This document shows, piece after piece, positions 1-9,800 of a stretch of 43,927 bases of DNA (position 1 is the stretch's first letter; each line of letters starts with the position of its first letter). The notes below the pieces were generated by a model. It was not told where the DNA came from. It ran no database searches and saw only the letters and a program-made list of their open reading frames with translations. The translations under genes and the position numbers were made by a program. Location: NCBI GenBank assembly GCA_027064005.1, contig JAMOQM010000080.1, forward strand, positions 1 to 43,927, given 5' to 3'. Origin of the DNA: Candidatus Cloacimonadota bacterium. GTDB lineage: Bacteria > Cloacimonadota > Cloacimonadia > Cloacimonadales > JAMOQM01.

Positions 1-873
1 ATCGGGGTACCAAAAACTCTTTTTAGGACTAATTCCAAGCATCTGTATTCGATTGTAGAATTAGGAAGTAATCATCCGGGAGAAATTGCAATTTTAGCAA
101 AAATAGTTAATCCTGAAATCGGGATTATAACTTCGGTTGGAGCTTCTCACATTGAGTATTTTGGTTCGATTAAAAATATTTTAAATGAAAAATTATCACT
201 TTTGAACTATTCAAATATGAAGATAATTTCAGGAGACAATGATTTGTTATTTGAATCAAAACAAAATGCAATTACGGTTGGGAAAAATGAACGGAATGAT
301 TATCATTATAAGATTGTTTCTCAAGATTTTGAATCTACTAAAATTGAAATAGCTGATAATAAATATGACATTCCCACAATTGTGAATTCCAAAATAGAAG
401 ATGCTGCTTTAGCCATAGTTTGTGCAATTGTGGAAAAATATTCTCAGGAAGAAATACAAAAAAAATTAAATCTTGAGTTGGAAATTCCTCAAAGAATGGA
501 AATTATCAAATCAAATGGCCGAATTCTAATTGTTGATTGTTATAACGCCAATTATGATTCAATGAACTCGGCTATTAATTTTTGGAAAAGCTATAAAGCA
601 GAATTACCGCACGTTGCCTTTTTGGGAGATATGCTTGAGTTAGGTCGGGAATCGGAAAAATATCATAAAAAAATTGGAACTTCTTTATTAGGAATAAATA
701 ATAAAGTTTATTCAATAGGAAAGTTTTCAAAAGCATTTAATTCAATAAAACATTTTTCAAATGTTGACGAATTAATTGAGAAAATGAATTTTGTTTCGAT
801 TCCAAGAAATTCAGTTGTGCTTATTAAAGCATCACATAGTATTCATTTGGAAAAATTAATTAAAAGGTTGTAA
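1..873 (+). CDS. murF: MurF, UDP-MurNAc-tripeptide--D-Ala-D-Ala ligase (5'-truncated by window edge)
   Basis: MurF adds D-Ala-D-Ala to UDP-MurNAc-tripeptide in the cytoplasm, the last step of the soluble peptidoglycan precursor. Frame 1 is open from base 1, so the gene begins upstream and the GTxGKT ATP loop is not in the window. The ORF-track start at 202 is an internal TTG: upstream residues are clearly MurF (VELGSNHPGEI, then IITSVGASHIEYFGS). Downstream, VDCYNANYDSMNSA matches the Mur ligase C-terminal YNANP-type motif and FLGDMLELG is the MurF signature. 290 residues are visible of a usual 450 or so. The stop lies 2 nt before mraY, as in other dcw clusters. The call is firm. Confidence 0.95.
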   Translation: MGVPKTLFRTNSKHLYSIVELGSNHPGEIAILAKIVNPEIGIITSVGASHIEYFGSIKNILNEKLSLLNYSNMKIISGDNDLLFESKQNAITVGKNERNDYHYKIVSQDFESTKIEIADNKYDIPTIVNSKIEDAALAIVCAIVEKYSQEEIQKKLNLELEIPQRMEIIKSNGRILIVDCYNANYDSMNSAINFWKSYKAELPHVAFLGDMLELGRESEKYHKKIGTSLLGINNKVYSIGKFSKAFNSIKHFSNVDELIEKMNFVSIPRNSVVLIKASHSIHLEKLIKRL

Positions 874-875
874 GT

Positions 876-1982
876 ATGTTATATCATCTTTTTTATCCAT
901 TAGCGAACTATAATATTATCTTTAATGTTTTCCGCTATGTTACATTTAGGTCAATTGCGGCTTTTTTAACAGCGTTTATTTTTGCTATCTTTCTCGGTCC
1001 GAAATTCATTAAATTGCTGAAAAAAAATAATGCCGTTGAGGAAGCAAGTGAGGTTCGTCCCGAATCTCATAAAAAGAAAGCCGGAACGCCGACAATGGGC
1101 GGACTAATAATTTTATCAGGTTTAATGCTCTCATCTCTATTATGGAATAATCTTACAAGCAGTTACATTTTACTTTTATATTTATCGGTTGGGATTTTAG
1201 GTGCATTGGGCTTTTTAGATGATTATTTAAAAAATTTCAAACATAAAAAAGACGGTTTAATTGCTCGTTATAAACTTTATGGACAAATTGGTTTGGGTTT
1301 GTTGGTAGGTTTATATCTTTATTACGATCCAAATTCTGTGAATATTGCAAAAGTATCGATCCCGTTTTTGAAGAATATTTTCCTTAATTTCGGAATATTT
1401 TTTGTGCCTTTTGTAATTTTTATGATAACGGCTACATCCAATGCTGTAAATTTGACGGACGGATTAGATGGAATGGCTGCCGGTAATGTGGGTTTGACAG
1501 CTTTAGGTTTAGCCGTTTTTTCTTATATGAAAGGTAATTTTAAATTGGCAACATATTTTAATTTGGATTATATTTCACAAGGTGGAGAATTAACTATATT
1601 TATTTTTGCTCTTATCGGAACGATTCTCGGATTTCTTTGGTATAATACTCATCCTGCTGAAATTTTTATGGGTGATACCGGTTCTTTGGCTTTAGGAGGA
1701 ATTTTAGCGGTTATAACAATCTTATTAAGAGAAGAAATTGTTTTTGGAATTATGGGCTTTGTTTTTGTCGTTGAAGCTGCATCATCGCTTATTCAGAGAT
1801 ATTATTTTAAATACACGCGAAGAAAATTTGGAAAAGGTAATGAAATAAGATTTTTTTTAAAAGCACCTATACATCATCATTATGAAGAAAAAGGAATGTC
1901 TGAGCAAAAAATAGTTATTCGATCATGGATATTAACCACATTATTTGTTGCAATTGGATTAATAACATTAAAGGTAAGATAG
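876..1982 (+). CDS. mraY: MraY, phospho-MurNAc-pentapeptide transferase
   Basis: MraY is the integral membrane enzyme that moves phospho-MurNAc-pentapeptide onto undecaprenyl phosphate to make lipid I. The 368-residue product has about ten hydrophobic helices and the family motifs: FLDDYLK (DDxxK, Mg binding), NAVNLTDGLDGMA, FMGDTGSLALGG and the cytoplasmic APIHHHYE histidine loop. The N-terminus (YHLFYPLANYNIIFNVFRY) is typical, which supports the ATG at 876; AAAAGG lies upstream across the murF stop. murD starts on the base after its stop, so the genes are transcribed together. Length matches the family (about 360). Confidence 0.97.
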   Translation: MLYHLFYPLANYNIIFNVFRYVTFRSIAAFLTAFIFAIFLGPKFIKLLKKNNAVEEASEVRPESHKKKAGTPTMGGLIILSGLMLSSLLWNNLTSSYILLLYLSVGILGALGFLDDYLKNFKHKKDGLIARYKLYGQIGLGLLVGLYLYYDPNSVNIAKVSIPFLKNIFLNFGIFFVPFVIFMITATSNAVNLTDGLDGMAAGNVGLTALGLAVFSYMKGNFKLATYFNLDYISQGGELTIFIFALIGTILGFLWYNTHPAEIFMGDTGSLALGGILAVITILLREEIVFGIMGFVFVVEAASSLIQRYYFKYTRRKFGKGNEIRFFLKAPIHHHYEEKGMSEQKIVIRSWILTTLFVAIGLITLKVR

Positions 1983-3341
1983 ATGAAAATTGAAGGAAAA
2001 TTATTTGGAATTGTTGGTGCGGCAAGATCTGGTTTGGCTGTCGCAAATAAGATTACTTCTTTAGGGGGAAAAGTTTTTATAACTGATTCTAAAGATGAAA
2101 AATCGGTAATTAATGCAGATTTAATAAAAGAAAAATACGATTGCGAATTTGGAGAAAACAGCGATAAAATATTTAAATGTGATTATATTTTAATTAGTCC
2201 CGGTGTGCCTCGAAAAATTCCAATTATAAAAAAAGCGATAGAAAAAGGGATTGAAGTTATAAATGATATTGAACTTTTTTATCGTCTAAAATATCCTGAA
2301 ACTGAAATAATTGCCGTTACCGGTTCTAATGGTAAAAGTACAACCGTTTCATTAATTCAACACATTTTTGATAAATCTCAATTCAAATCAATTTTAGCCG
2401 GAAATATTGGAACGCCGATTAGTATTTTTCCTATTGAACATCCGGGAATAGATTTTGCTGTTTTGGAATTGAGTAGTTTTCAAATTGAGAGTCTTATTAA
2501 ATTCAAAGCTGACGTAGCTATTTTATTAAATATTACTCCTGATCATCTCAATAGATATAAAGATATGGAAGATTACGCTACAACGAAATTTGGAATATTT
2601 AAAAACCAGACTAATAATGATTTGGCGGTAATTTGTTCAGATGATAAAGAAATTGAAAAGAACATGATTTCTTTAGAATCGGAGAAGCAGGAATTTTCCT
2701 ATTTTAATGAAAAAGATGCTTATTTTAAAGATAATAAAATATGGATAAATAATAAATATCTACAACATAAGTTTGATTTATCTAAAACGTCTTTTATAGG
2801 AATTCATAATATTTATGACGCAATGGCTGCAATTTTGGCAGTTTCTAAATTTATTAATGATCCTGCAATTATTCAAAACGCTTTGGAAACTTTTCAACCT
2901 TTGGAACATAGAATGGAGTTTGTTACTTCAATCGATGGCATTAAATTTTACAATGATTCCAAAGCAACAAATACCGATGCTGTTCATTTTGCCTTAAATT
3001 CATTTAATGAAAGAGTAAATATAATACTTGGCGGTTCTGATAAAGGAGAAGATTTTGGCGTTTTAACCGATGATCTTAATCAAAAAGCTGATAAAATCTT
3101 TTTGATTGGAGCAACGAGAAGAAAAATGTTGGACGAATTCATCGGAGTAAAAAGAGATATAATTTTGTGTGCTGATTTAGAGGATTCAATTGAAAAAGCT
3201 TTTTATCTAGCAAAAAAAAACGGGGTGGTTATTTTATCGCCGGCATGTGCAAGTTTTGATATGTTTGATGATTTTGAGGACCGCGGAAATAAATTTAAAG
3301 AAATTGTTTGGAAAATAAAAGAAGGGATTATTGATGTTTAA
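1983..3341 (+). CDS. murD: MurD, UDP-MurNAc-L-Ala--D-Glu ligase
   Basis: MurD ligates D-glutamate to UDP-MurNAc-L-Ala in the cytoplasm using ATP. The 452-residue protein shows the N-terminal Rossmann segment (GIVGAARSGLAVA), the ATP loop VTGSNGKSTT, the central DHLNRYKDMEDYATTKFGIF region that includes the carbamylated-lysine segment, and NDSKATNTDA of the C-terminal domain. The ATG directly follows the mraY stop (0 nt gap), and the end overlaps ftsW by a few bases. Its place between mraY and ftsW is the canonical dcw order. Nothing unusual. Confidence 0.97.
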   Translation: MKIEGKLFGIVGAARSGLAVANKITSLGGKVFITDSKDEKSVINADLIKEKYDCEFGENSDKIFKCDYILISPGVPRKIPIIKKAIEKGIEVINDIELFYRLKYPETEIIAVTGSNGKSTTVSLIQHIFDKSQFKSILAGNIGTPISIFPIEHPGIDFAVLELSSFQIESLIKFKADVAILLNITPDHLNRYKDMEDYATTKFGIFKNQTNNDLAVICSDDKEIEKNMISLESEKQEFSYFNEKDAYFKDNKIWINNKYLQHKFDLSKTSFIGIHNIYDAMAAILAVSKFINDPAIIQNALETFQPLEHRMEFVTSIDGIKFYNDSKATNTDAVHFALNSFNERVNIILGGSDKGEDFGVLTDDLNQKADKIFLIGATRRKMLDEFIGVKRDIILCADLEDSIEKAFYLAKKNGVVILSPACASFDMFDDFEDRGNKFKEIVWKIKEGIIDV

Positions 3342-4494
3342 AGCAGATAAACAAGTATATTTTTCGCAACCAAATCAAATGTTGATTGTGATTTATGTTT
3401 TATTATCATTATTCGGTTCTTTTATATTTTTTGATATTAGCACCAATAATGTTGCTTTAAAACCGATTATTAAACAAATAATTTGGTTAATGTCAGGTTT
3501 TTCGTTCGTTTTTATTATTTTGAGATATAATTTAGCATTTAAAATTGAAAAAATTTTCAATAAAAAAATTATTTATTTTCTGCTTTTATTTTCCTATATT
3601 TTGTTATTTTGGGTGTTAAATAAAGGCGTTGTTGTGAATGGAGCAAAAAGATGGATAAATATCTTTGGAATTTCCTTCCAACCAAGCTCTTTAATTATGC
3701 TTATCTTGATAATGTATTATGCCGAGATGTTATCAAGAAAAGTAGAACTTATTAGAAGTAAAAAATTTAGTGATATCGTAAAGGTTTTTGCCTTACCTTC
3801 CATCATTACAGGAATCATATTCATTCTTATTTTTAAAGAAAAACATTTAAGCATCTTATTAATCACATCTGCAACTATTTTTACTATGATTTATGTTGCC
3901 GGACTTCGAAAGCGATATTTTTTATCTATAATATTAATCGGTATTCTTGGGTTGGGACTTATTTTATTCGGTTCTTCCAAGAAAAATTATCGTAATGAAA
4001 GAATTAATCTTTGGAAAAAATATAACTTCTTTTTAAGAAAATATAACGATTATGATAAGATTAGCGTTTCTTCACGACAAGTTAAGGAAAGCTTAATTGC
4101 AATTACTGCCGGAGGTCTGGCAGGTAAAGGATTTTCCGGTGGAAGAAGCAAATATAAATTTTTATCGGAAGTAACTTCCGATTACATTTTTTCAATTGTG
4201 AATGAAGAGTTTGGTTTTATTGCCGGAACATTAGTTATTATCGGCTATTTATTTATTTTCTTGTTTTCAATACAATCTGTAGGATTTCATGAAAGTCTAT
4301 ATTTAAAATTTCTAACTATTGGAATATCTATGCTTATTTTTTATACGGTTTTGGTTAACATTGGGGTTGCTACTTCTTTATTACCATCAACCGGAGTACC
4401 TTTGCCTTTTTTAAGTTACGGTGGAACCGCTTTCTGGATAAACAGCATCGAATTGGGCATTTTAACTAATTTAACAAAGAAGACTAAAATATGA
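3334..4494 (+). CDS. ftsW: FtsW, SEDS-family peptidoglycan glycosyltransferase of the divisome
   Basis: FtsW is a SEDS-family membrane enzyme that polymerises lipid II at the septum with a class B PBP. The product has about ten hydrophobic segments and the SEDS signatures KRWINIFGISFQPSS and TGVPLPFLSYGGTAF. I chose the ATG at 3334 over the ORF-track TTG at 3331 because GAAGGG at 3321-3326 is then spaced 7 nt. The gene overlaps the end of murD and shares ATGA with murG. RodA is the paralogue it could be confused with; the position between murD and murG favours FtsW. Confidence 0.93.
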   Translation: MFKADKQVYFSQPNQMLIVIYVLLSLFGSFIFFDISTNNVALKPIIKQIIWLMSGFSFVFIILRYNLAFKIEKIFNKKIIYFLLLFSYILLFWVLNKGVVVNGAKRWINIFGISFQPSSLIMLILIMYYAEMLSRKVELIRSKKFSDIVKVFALPSIITGIIFILIFKEKHLSILLITSATIFTMIYVAGLRKRYFLSIILIGILGLGLILFGSSKKNYRNERINLWKKYNFFLRKYNDYDKISVSSRQVKESLIAITAGGLAGKGFSGGRSKYKFLSEVTSDYIFSIVNEEFGFIAGTLVIIGYLFIFLFSIQSVGFHESLYLKFLTIGISMLIFYTVLVNIGVATSLLPSTGVPLPFLSYGGTAFWINSIELGILTNLTKKTKI

Positions 4495-5567
4495 AACAAA
4501 ACATTATCATTGCCGGTGGAGGAACGGGTGGGCATATTTCTCCTGCAATTTCAATTGCCAAAGAGTTGGAAAAATTAGGTTACAATATAATTTATGTTGG
4601 TAATAAAAATAGTATGGAAGAACGGATTGCTCATAAAAATAATATTAAATTTTGTAAAATCAATGTTCAAAAATTATTTCGGAAATTTACTGTCAAACAT
4701 GTCCTCTTTCCTTTTAAATTGGTGGCATCAATAAAAAAATCTATAGATATAATTATTGAAAATAAAGCTATTGCCTTCATTGGAACCGGAGGTTTTGTAA
4801 GCGGACCGGTAGGATTTGCCGCTCATTTGATGAGATTGCCTATATTTTTACAAGAACAAAACAGTTTCCCGGGACTTACCACCAGAAAATTATCAAAATA
4901 TGCAGAAATGATTTTTTTAGGAAATAAAGGAGCGGAAAAATATTTCAAAAAAGAAAAGATTATCTTTTCAGGAAATCCAATAAATAGTACAGAATCGACA
5001 TTAAGCAAAGAAGAAATTTTGCAAAAAATTAATTTTAATCCCAGCAACAAAACTATTTTTGTGATGGGGGGGAGTCAAGGATCAAAAACTCTGAATGATA
5101 TTTTGGAAAAAATATTGCCCGAAATTCTCAAACAAAATTTTAATGTCATTTGGCAAGTTGGGAAAAATAATAAAGATTTGATTGAAAAATATTCTCACAA
5201 AGATAATCTTTACCTTTTTGATTTTTCTTATGAAATTAATCGGTTTTATAAAATTTCCGATTTATTAATTTCACGGGCAGGTGCTTTGACTTTGAGTGAG
5301 ATTGAATATTTTAAAGTTCCATCCTTGTTAATTCCATATCCTCACGCAGCCGGGAATCATCAATATCATAATGCTGTTGAAATGAAGAATAAAGGCCTTT
5401 CCGAGATTATTTCCGAGAAGGAATTAAATCCTGAAATTTTAATTGATAAGATAAAATTAATGTTAAAAAATTCGGATAAATATCTTCCTAACTTTCCTGA
5501 GGTTAAAAATTCTTCTCTGATAATTTCTCAATATATTAATAATTCGTTGAAGAGGATAAAATGGTAA
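4491..5567 (+). CDS. murG: MurG, lipid II synthase (GlcNAc transferase)
   Basis: MurG transfers GlcNAc from UDP-GlcNAc to lipid I, giving lipid II on the inner membrane face. The GT-B fold motifs are present in order: GGGTGGHISPA (phosphate loop 1), GTGGFVSGP, QEQNSFPGLTTRKLS, GGSQGS (loop 2), SRAGALTLSEI and the UDP-site segment IPYPHAAGNHQYHNA. Length 358 matches the family. It starts at the ATGA overlap with ftsW and its last 7 bases overlap murC, so translation is probably coupled. Confidence 0.97.
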   Translation: MKQNIIIAGGGTGGHISPAISIAKELEKLGYNIIYVGNKNSMEERIAHKNNIKFCKINVQKLFRKFTVKHVLFPFKLVASIKKSIDIIIENKAIAFIGTGGFVSGPVGFAAHLMRLPIFLQEQNSFPGLTTRKLSKYAEMIFLGNKGAEKYFKKEKIIFSGNPINSTESTLSKEEILQKINFNPSNKTIFVMGGSQGSKTLNDILEKILPEILKQNFNVIWQVGKNNKDLIEKYSHKDNLYLFDFSYEINRFYKISDLLISRAGALTLSEIEYFKVPSLLIPYPHAAGNHQYHNAVEMKNKGLSEIISEKELNPEILIDKIKLMLKNSDKYLPNFPEVKNSSLIISQYINNSLKRIKW

Positions 5568-6913
5568 AAAGTATTTTGTTTTTGGGTGTTGGTGGAATTG
5601 GTATGAGTTCTTTGGCTAAATATATGCTAAATAAAGGATATAAAGTCTATGGATATGACCGTAATTTTTCAGAACTAATTAAAAAATTAGAAAACCTTGG
5701 AATGAATTTTGTTGATGCAGAGAAAATCATGGAATCTTCTTTCATTTCAAAAATAGATTTAATTGTCAGGACTTCAGCTATAAAAGAAAATGCCGATATT
5801 TTAAAAGAAAGTAAACGACAAAATGTACCGGTTATAAAAAGATCAAAATTATTGGGTCAAATATGCTCTTTTGGACATCAAATTTGTTTAGCCGGAACTC
5901 ATGGTAAAACAACTACAACTTCGATGACCTCAAAAATTTTCGAAACCGCAAATTTGAAACCTACCGTCTTTGTCGGTGGAGAAATGATTGATTTGGACGA
6001 TAATTTTCTCAAAGGTAATGATAATATTTTTGTTGTCGAAGCTGATGAATACGATAGATCATTTCATGATTTACGTCCCATGATTGGCGGAATTACAAAT
6101 ATTGAAGAAGATCATCTGGATATTTATAAAAATTTGCAAGATATAAAAGAAAGTTTTATGGAGTTTGCGTCTAAAATTCCTTTTTATGGTTGTCTAATTT
6201 TACCGTCGGATTTATCTTTTATCCAAGAATTTAAAAAAAATATGCTTTGTAAAGTTGAAACTTTTGGGTTTAGTGAAAAATCGAATTGGACAGTAAAGAA
6301 CATCAAAAAAATCGGATTTTCCGTTAAATTTGACGTAAAGCATAATGACGAATTTTATACAACAATAGAATTACCTACAATCGGAGAACATAATATTTTA
6401 GATGCTTTGATAGCGATTGCAGTTTCCTATAATTATGGAATAGACAAAAAATCTATCAAAACAGGATTAAAAAATTATCAAGGTGTAAAAAGGCGATTAC
6501 AAAAATTGGGGAATAAAAAAAATGTTTTATTTTTAGATGATTATGCCCATCATCCGTCAGAAATATCAGCAACTTTAACCGCATTAAAAGCAAATGTTAA
6601 GCAAAGAATTGTTACTATTTTTCAACCGCATTTATTTTCTCGGACTCGTGATTTTTATGAAGAATTTGCCAAAAAATTATCAATTGCCGATTATATTATT
6701 CTAACTGAAATTTATCCTGCCAGAGAAAAACCAATCGAAAACGTAAATTCAAAAATGATAGCCGATTTGATTGAAAAAGACGTAGTTGTTACAAAAGATA
6801 AAAATGAATTATTTGATAAAATTAATGAAATTATTCAACCGAATGATATTGTGATAAGTCTTGGTGCAGGAACAATATCCAAATGGATGCATGAGTTTTA
6901 TGAAAAATATTGA
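5561..6913 (+). CDS. murC: MurC, UDP-MurNAc--L-alanine ligase
   Basis: MurC starts the peptide stem by adding L-Ala to UDP-MurNAc. The 450-residue sequence shows the N-terminal GVGGIGMSSLAKYML nucleotide-binding segment, the ATP loop GTHGKTTTTSM, EADEYDRSF, the C-terminal DDYAHHPSEI and FQPHLFSRT. The ATG at 5561 overlaps the end of murG. The 3' end overlaps the proposed murB start by 14 bases. A typical MurC in its usual place. Confidence 0.97.
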   Translation: MVKSILFLGVGGIGMSSLAKYMLNKGYKVYGYDRNFSELIKKLENLGMNFVDAEKIMESSFISKIDLIVRTSAIKENADILKESKRQNVPVIKRSKLLGQICSFGHQICLAGTHGKTTTTSMTSKIFETANLKPTVFVGGEMIDLDDNFLKGNDNIFVVEADEYDRSFHDLRPMIGGITNIEEDHLDIYKNLQDIKESFMEFASKIPFYGCLILPSDLSFIQEFKKNMLCKVETFGFSEKSNWTVKNIKKIGFSVKFDVKHNDEFYTTIELPTIGEHNILDALIAIAVSYNYGIDKKSIKTGLKNYQGVKRRLQKLGNKKNVLFLDDYAHHPSEISATLTALKANVKQRIVTIFQPHLFSRTRDFYEEFAKKLSIADYIILTEIYPAREKPIENVNSKMIADLIEKDVVVTKDKNELFDKINEIIQPNDIVISLGAGTISKWMHEFYEKY

Positions 6914-7748
6914 TTGTTTAATTTCTAAAGTTGATTTGAAAGAGTTAAGCCATCTTAAAGTTGGTTCAATGGCGGATGTGTATTTTCCTAAAAGCTATGA
7001 AGATTTAAAATTAATTTATGAAAAATTTGGTGATGAAGAAAAATTCCCAATCGGAGGTGGATCTAATACTCTATTTAAAGATGAACACAACAAGATATTG
7101 ATTTCAGATAAATTTTTACCAAAGAAAATAAAAATTGCAGGAAATATCATCAAAGTATCTTCTAATTATAATATTAATGCTTTTCTAATGAAAATGGCTG
7201 CAAATAATTTGGGTGGGTTAGAATTTTTAGCCGGAATCCCGGCAAATATTGGTGGACTGACATTTATGAATGCCGGAGCTAATAACAAGGAAATCTTTCA
7301 ATTTATAGATTCTGTCCTAGTTTTAGAAAATTCAGGAAAGCAAAGATTGTTTAGAAAAGATGAATTAAATTTGAACTATAGATGCTCAAATATTAGAGGT
7401 TTTATTTTGGAGGTAAATTTCAAATTAGATATTGATTCAAAAGAAAATATTATGAAGAAAATCGCCATGAATATCATGAAAAGAAAAAATTCTCAACCAA
7501 TTACAAAACCTAATCTCGGATGTTTTTTTAAAAACCCAAGTGGAAGTTCTGCCGGAAAATTAATTGATGATTTAGGATTAAAAGGACTTCAGGTCGGTGA
7601 TGCGATTGTCTCTGATAAACATGCAAATTTTATTATCAATAATGGAAATGCCTCATTTCAAAACATTATTTATTTGACAGAATTGATTAAGCAAAAAGTA
7701 ATAAATCAATTTAATATAAAATTGGAATTGGAGATTAAAATTGTTTAA
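6900..7748 (+). CDS. murB: MurB, UDP-N-acetylenolpyruvoylglucosamine reductase
   Basis: MurB is the FAD enzyme that reduces UDP-enolpyruvyl-GlcNAc to UDP-MurNAc with NADPH. FAD-domain motifs are clear: FPIGGGSNTLF, LAGIPANIGGLTFMNAGAN and LNYRCSNI; the C-terminal domain has NLGCFFKNPSGSSAGKLID and SDKHANFIIN. The ORF track begins at a TTG (6861) deep inside murC; family alignment suggests the protein starts at MKNIDCLISK, the ATG at 6900, giving 282 residues. The ATG at 6891 is the alternative, and neither has a convincing Shine-Dalgarno. murB here sits where many dcw clusters have ddl. Confidence 0.93.
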   Translation: MKNIDCLISKVDLKELSHLKVGSMADVYFPKSYEDLKLIYEKFGDEEKFPIGGGSNTLFKDEHNKILISDKFLPKKIKIAGNIIKVSSNYNINAFLMKMAANNLGGLEFLAGIPANIGGLTFMNAGANNKEIFQFIDSVLVLENSGKQRLFRKDELNLNYRCSNIRGFILEVNFKLDIDSKENIMKKIAMNIMKRKNSQPITKPNLGCFFKNPSGSSAGKLIDDLGLKGLQVGDAIVSDKHANFIINNGNASFQNIIYLTELIKQKVINQFNIKLELEIKIV

Positions 7749-8520
7749 TAAAAAAAATAGAGGTTATGCTTTAATTAAAAGAAGAGGGAATTTTCGCTAC
7801 TTTGTAAGATTTTTCCTATTTGTTTCAACAATCGGCATAATTTCTTTTTTCGGATATAATCAATTGCAAAAAATGGATTATTTTAATGTTCGCAAAATTA
7901 TAATTAAAGGTAATCAAAATGTACCAAACCAATATATTTATGAGTTTGTTAAAAAATACAAGGGCCTCAATATTTTTAAATGCAAAAGATATAAAATTGC
8001 CGATGATTTATCCGGAATTGTAAGAATAAAATCTGTCAGTGTCAGTAAAAAATTACCATCTACTTTGGTGATAACTATTAATGAAAATAAGGCAAAATTT
8101 ATTCTAAAAACGAGAGATGGATTTCTTATCCCTGTTTCAAAAAATAATATAATCTTAGACAATGCCGAATTTTATATTGATGATAATGCTCCGATAATTG
8201 ATGTTTCTACAAGTTTGGATAGTATAAAAGTCGGGAGCGTTTACCAAGATAGTTTATTTGAAAAAATAAAAAAAATACATAAAAAAATGTTTGAAGTGCA
8301 AAATATGATTGTTAATAGAATTTCAGAATACTCTCTTACCAAAGATAATAATTTAATTTTTACCTTAGACAACGGAGTCAAAGTAATTCCGGATACTTCT
8401 CAAGTTAAGGAAACTCTTGATAAATTGACTTTTGCATTACTGAATTCATACGTAAAAAAATATCAAACTATTGACTTGAGATATAGCGAAATTGGTGTGA
8501 TAACATCGGAGGAAAAATGA
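7741..8520 (+). CDS. ftsQ: FtsQ/DivIB-type division protein (TTG start)
   Basis: FtsQ is a bitopic divisome scaffold with a periplasmic POTRA domain. The 259-residue product has a basic cytoplasmic tail, one membrane helix at about residues 21-42 (FVRFFLFVSTIGIISFFGY), then a POTRA-like FNVRKIIIKGNQNVPNQYIYEFV and a segment ending in KSVSVSKKLPSTLVITINE. There is no in-frame ATG before the membrane helix. GGAG at 7730-7733 lies 7 nt before the TTG at 7741, so TTG is the likely start. It overlaps murB by 8 bases and shares ATGA with ftsA. The sequence diverges as usual for FtsQ; position and topology carry the call. Confidence 0.88.
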   Translation: MFNKKNRGYALIKRRGNFRYFVRFFLFVSTIGIISFFGYNQLQKMDYFNVRKIIIKGNQNVPNQYIYEFVKKYKGLNIFKCKRYKIADDLSGIVRIKSVSVSKKLPSTLVITINENKAKFILKTRDGFLIPVSKNNIILDNAEFYIDDNAPIIDVSTSLDSIKVGSVYQDSLFEKIKKIHKKMFEVQNMIVNRISEYSLTKDNNLIFTLDNGVKVIPDTSQVKETLDKLTFALLNSYVKKYQTIDLRYSEIGVITSEEK

Positions 8521-9788
8521 GCGAATTATCGATAATTACTGCTTTGGATTTAGGTTCTTCAAGTATAAAAGTTCTTATTGCCGGCATTACAGAAGATTTT
8601 CATCTTGAAATATTAGGAAAATCAGAGGTTAAAACCCCTAAAAATTCATTTAATAGAGGTAAAATTCAAGATATTTCTAAAACGGCGAATGAAATTAGAG
8701 TGGCAATTAGTAAGGCTGAAGAAGATGCCAAAACTAAAGCTCAAAACATTTATTTGTCTATTTCAGGTGAGTTTTTACGTAGTGAAAATACTTCTAAAAA
8801 AATTAGTCTTAGTGATACAGCCAAAATTATTACAACTGAAGATGTTGAAAATTTGAGAAGAACAACAACAAGCTATTTGATTAGGCAGAAAGGTCATGAT
8901 AATGAAATTGTTATTCATGATATTCCGCAATCTTATAATGTGGACGAACAAGAAGGAATTAAAAATCCGGTGGATATGTCCGGATATTCTTTAGAAAATC
9001 ATCTTCACGTTATTATGGCTTCAGAAAATCCCTATCAAAATATAATTAGAACAATTGAAAAAGCCGGCTATTCAATTAAACAAGCGGTTGCTTCTCAATT
9101 AGCGTCTTCAATTTCCGTATTGGAAGACCAGGAAAGGGATCTCGGAGTAATATTATTGGATATCGGAGCCGGTACAACAGATATTTCCGTTTATTTGAAA
9201 GGTAATATGAAATTTTCTAAAGTAATACCTTTGGGCGGAAATGATATTACAAATGATTTAACAATTGGACTTAGAACTTCGACAGAATTTTCAGAGAAAA
9301 TTAAAATTAAAAACGGATCATTAAAACCTTCTTTAAAAAATAAAGATGAGGAAATAGAAATTCAAGGTATTGCCGGAAGACAAGTAGTGAAGAAAAAATT
9401 AAGTTTTATTTATCAAATTATTTATTATAGATCTGATGAGATTTTGGAAAAAGCTTATCAAGATGTTATGAAAAGTACAAATACAAATTTAATTAATGCA
9501 GGTTTAGTTCTTACTGGAGGAACGTCACTTATGAATAATATAGGTATGTTTGCCGAAGAAAAATTTAACCTTCCAACCCGAATCGGTTATCCGAAAATAG
9601 ATAGAATAACTAATGATATTAAAGAGCTGAAAAGCCCAAAATATGCAACAGCTATTGGTCTTTTATATTTTGGACTTGACTCTTTTAAGTCAAAAGAAAT
9701 AAAAATATCGAAAATGAAATCTGAAAATAATATAAATTTTAAAGGTATCTTTACTAAAATGAAAAATTTTATTAAAGAGCTTTCATAG
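8517..9788 (+). CDS. ftsA: FtsA, actin-like membrane tether for FtsZ
   Basis: FtsA is an actin-fold ATPase that links FtsZ to the membrane and recruits later divisome proteins. The phosphate-1 motif ALDLGSSSIKVLIAG, phosphate-2 LLDIGAGTTDISVY and adenosine motif LTGGTSLMNN are present. The C-terminus (about IFTKMKNFIKELS) looks like the amphipathic membrane-targeting helix. The start has a strong Shine-Dalgarno (GGAGGAAA) and an ATGA overlap with ftsQ. Length 423 is normal; ftsZ follows 12 nt later. Confidence 0.96.
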   Translation: MSELSIITALDLGSSSIKVLIAGITEDFHLEILGKSEVKTPKNSFNRGKIQDISKTANEIRVAISKAEEDAKTKAQNIYLSISGEFLRSENTSKKISLSDTAKIITTEDVENLRRTTTSYLIRQKGHDNEIVIHDIPQSYNVDEQEGIKNPVDMSGYSLENHLHVIMASENPYQNIIRTIEKAGYSIKQAVASQLASSISVLEDQERDLGVILLDIGAGTTDISVYLKGNMKFSKVIPLGGNDITNDLTIGLRTSTEFSEKIKIKNGSLKPSLKNKDEEIEIQGIAGRQVVKKKLSFIYQIIYYRSDEILEKAYQDVMKSTNTNLINAGLVLTGGTSLMNNIGMFAEEKFNLPTRIGYPKIDRITNDIKELKSPKYATAIGLLYFGLDSFKSKEIKISKMKSENNINFKGIFTKMKNFIKELS

Positions 9789-9800
9789 TTAGGAGGAATT

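Noticed and set aside
2815-2997. Small out-of-frame ORFs within coding genes (2815-2997, 11733-11954, 32955-33254 and similar)
   Set aside because: All lie in other frames of well-supported genes and show low-complexity translations without ribosome sites.
6861-6913. Long overlap of the murB ORF with murC, suggesting a fusion or frameshift
   Set aside because: The extra N-terminal residues are out-of-frame murC; MurB family starts fit MKNIDCL at 6900, leaving a 14-base overlap.
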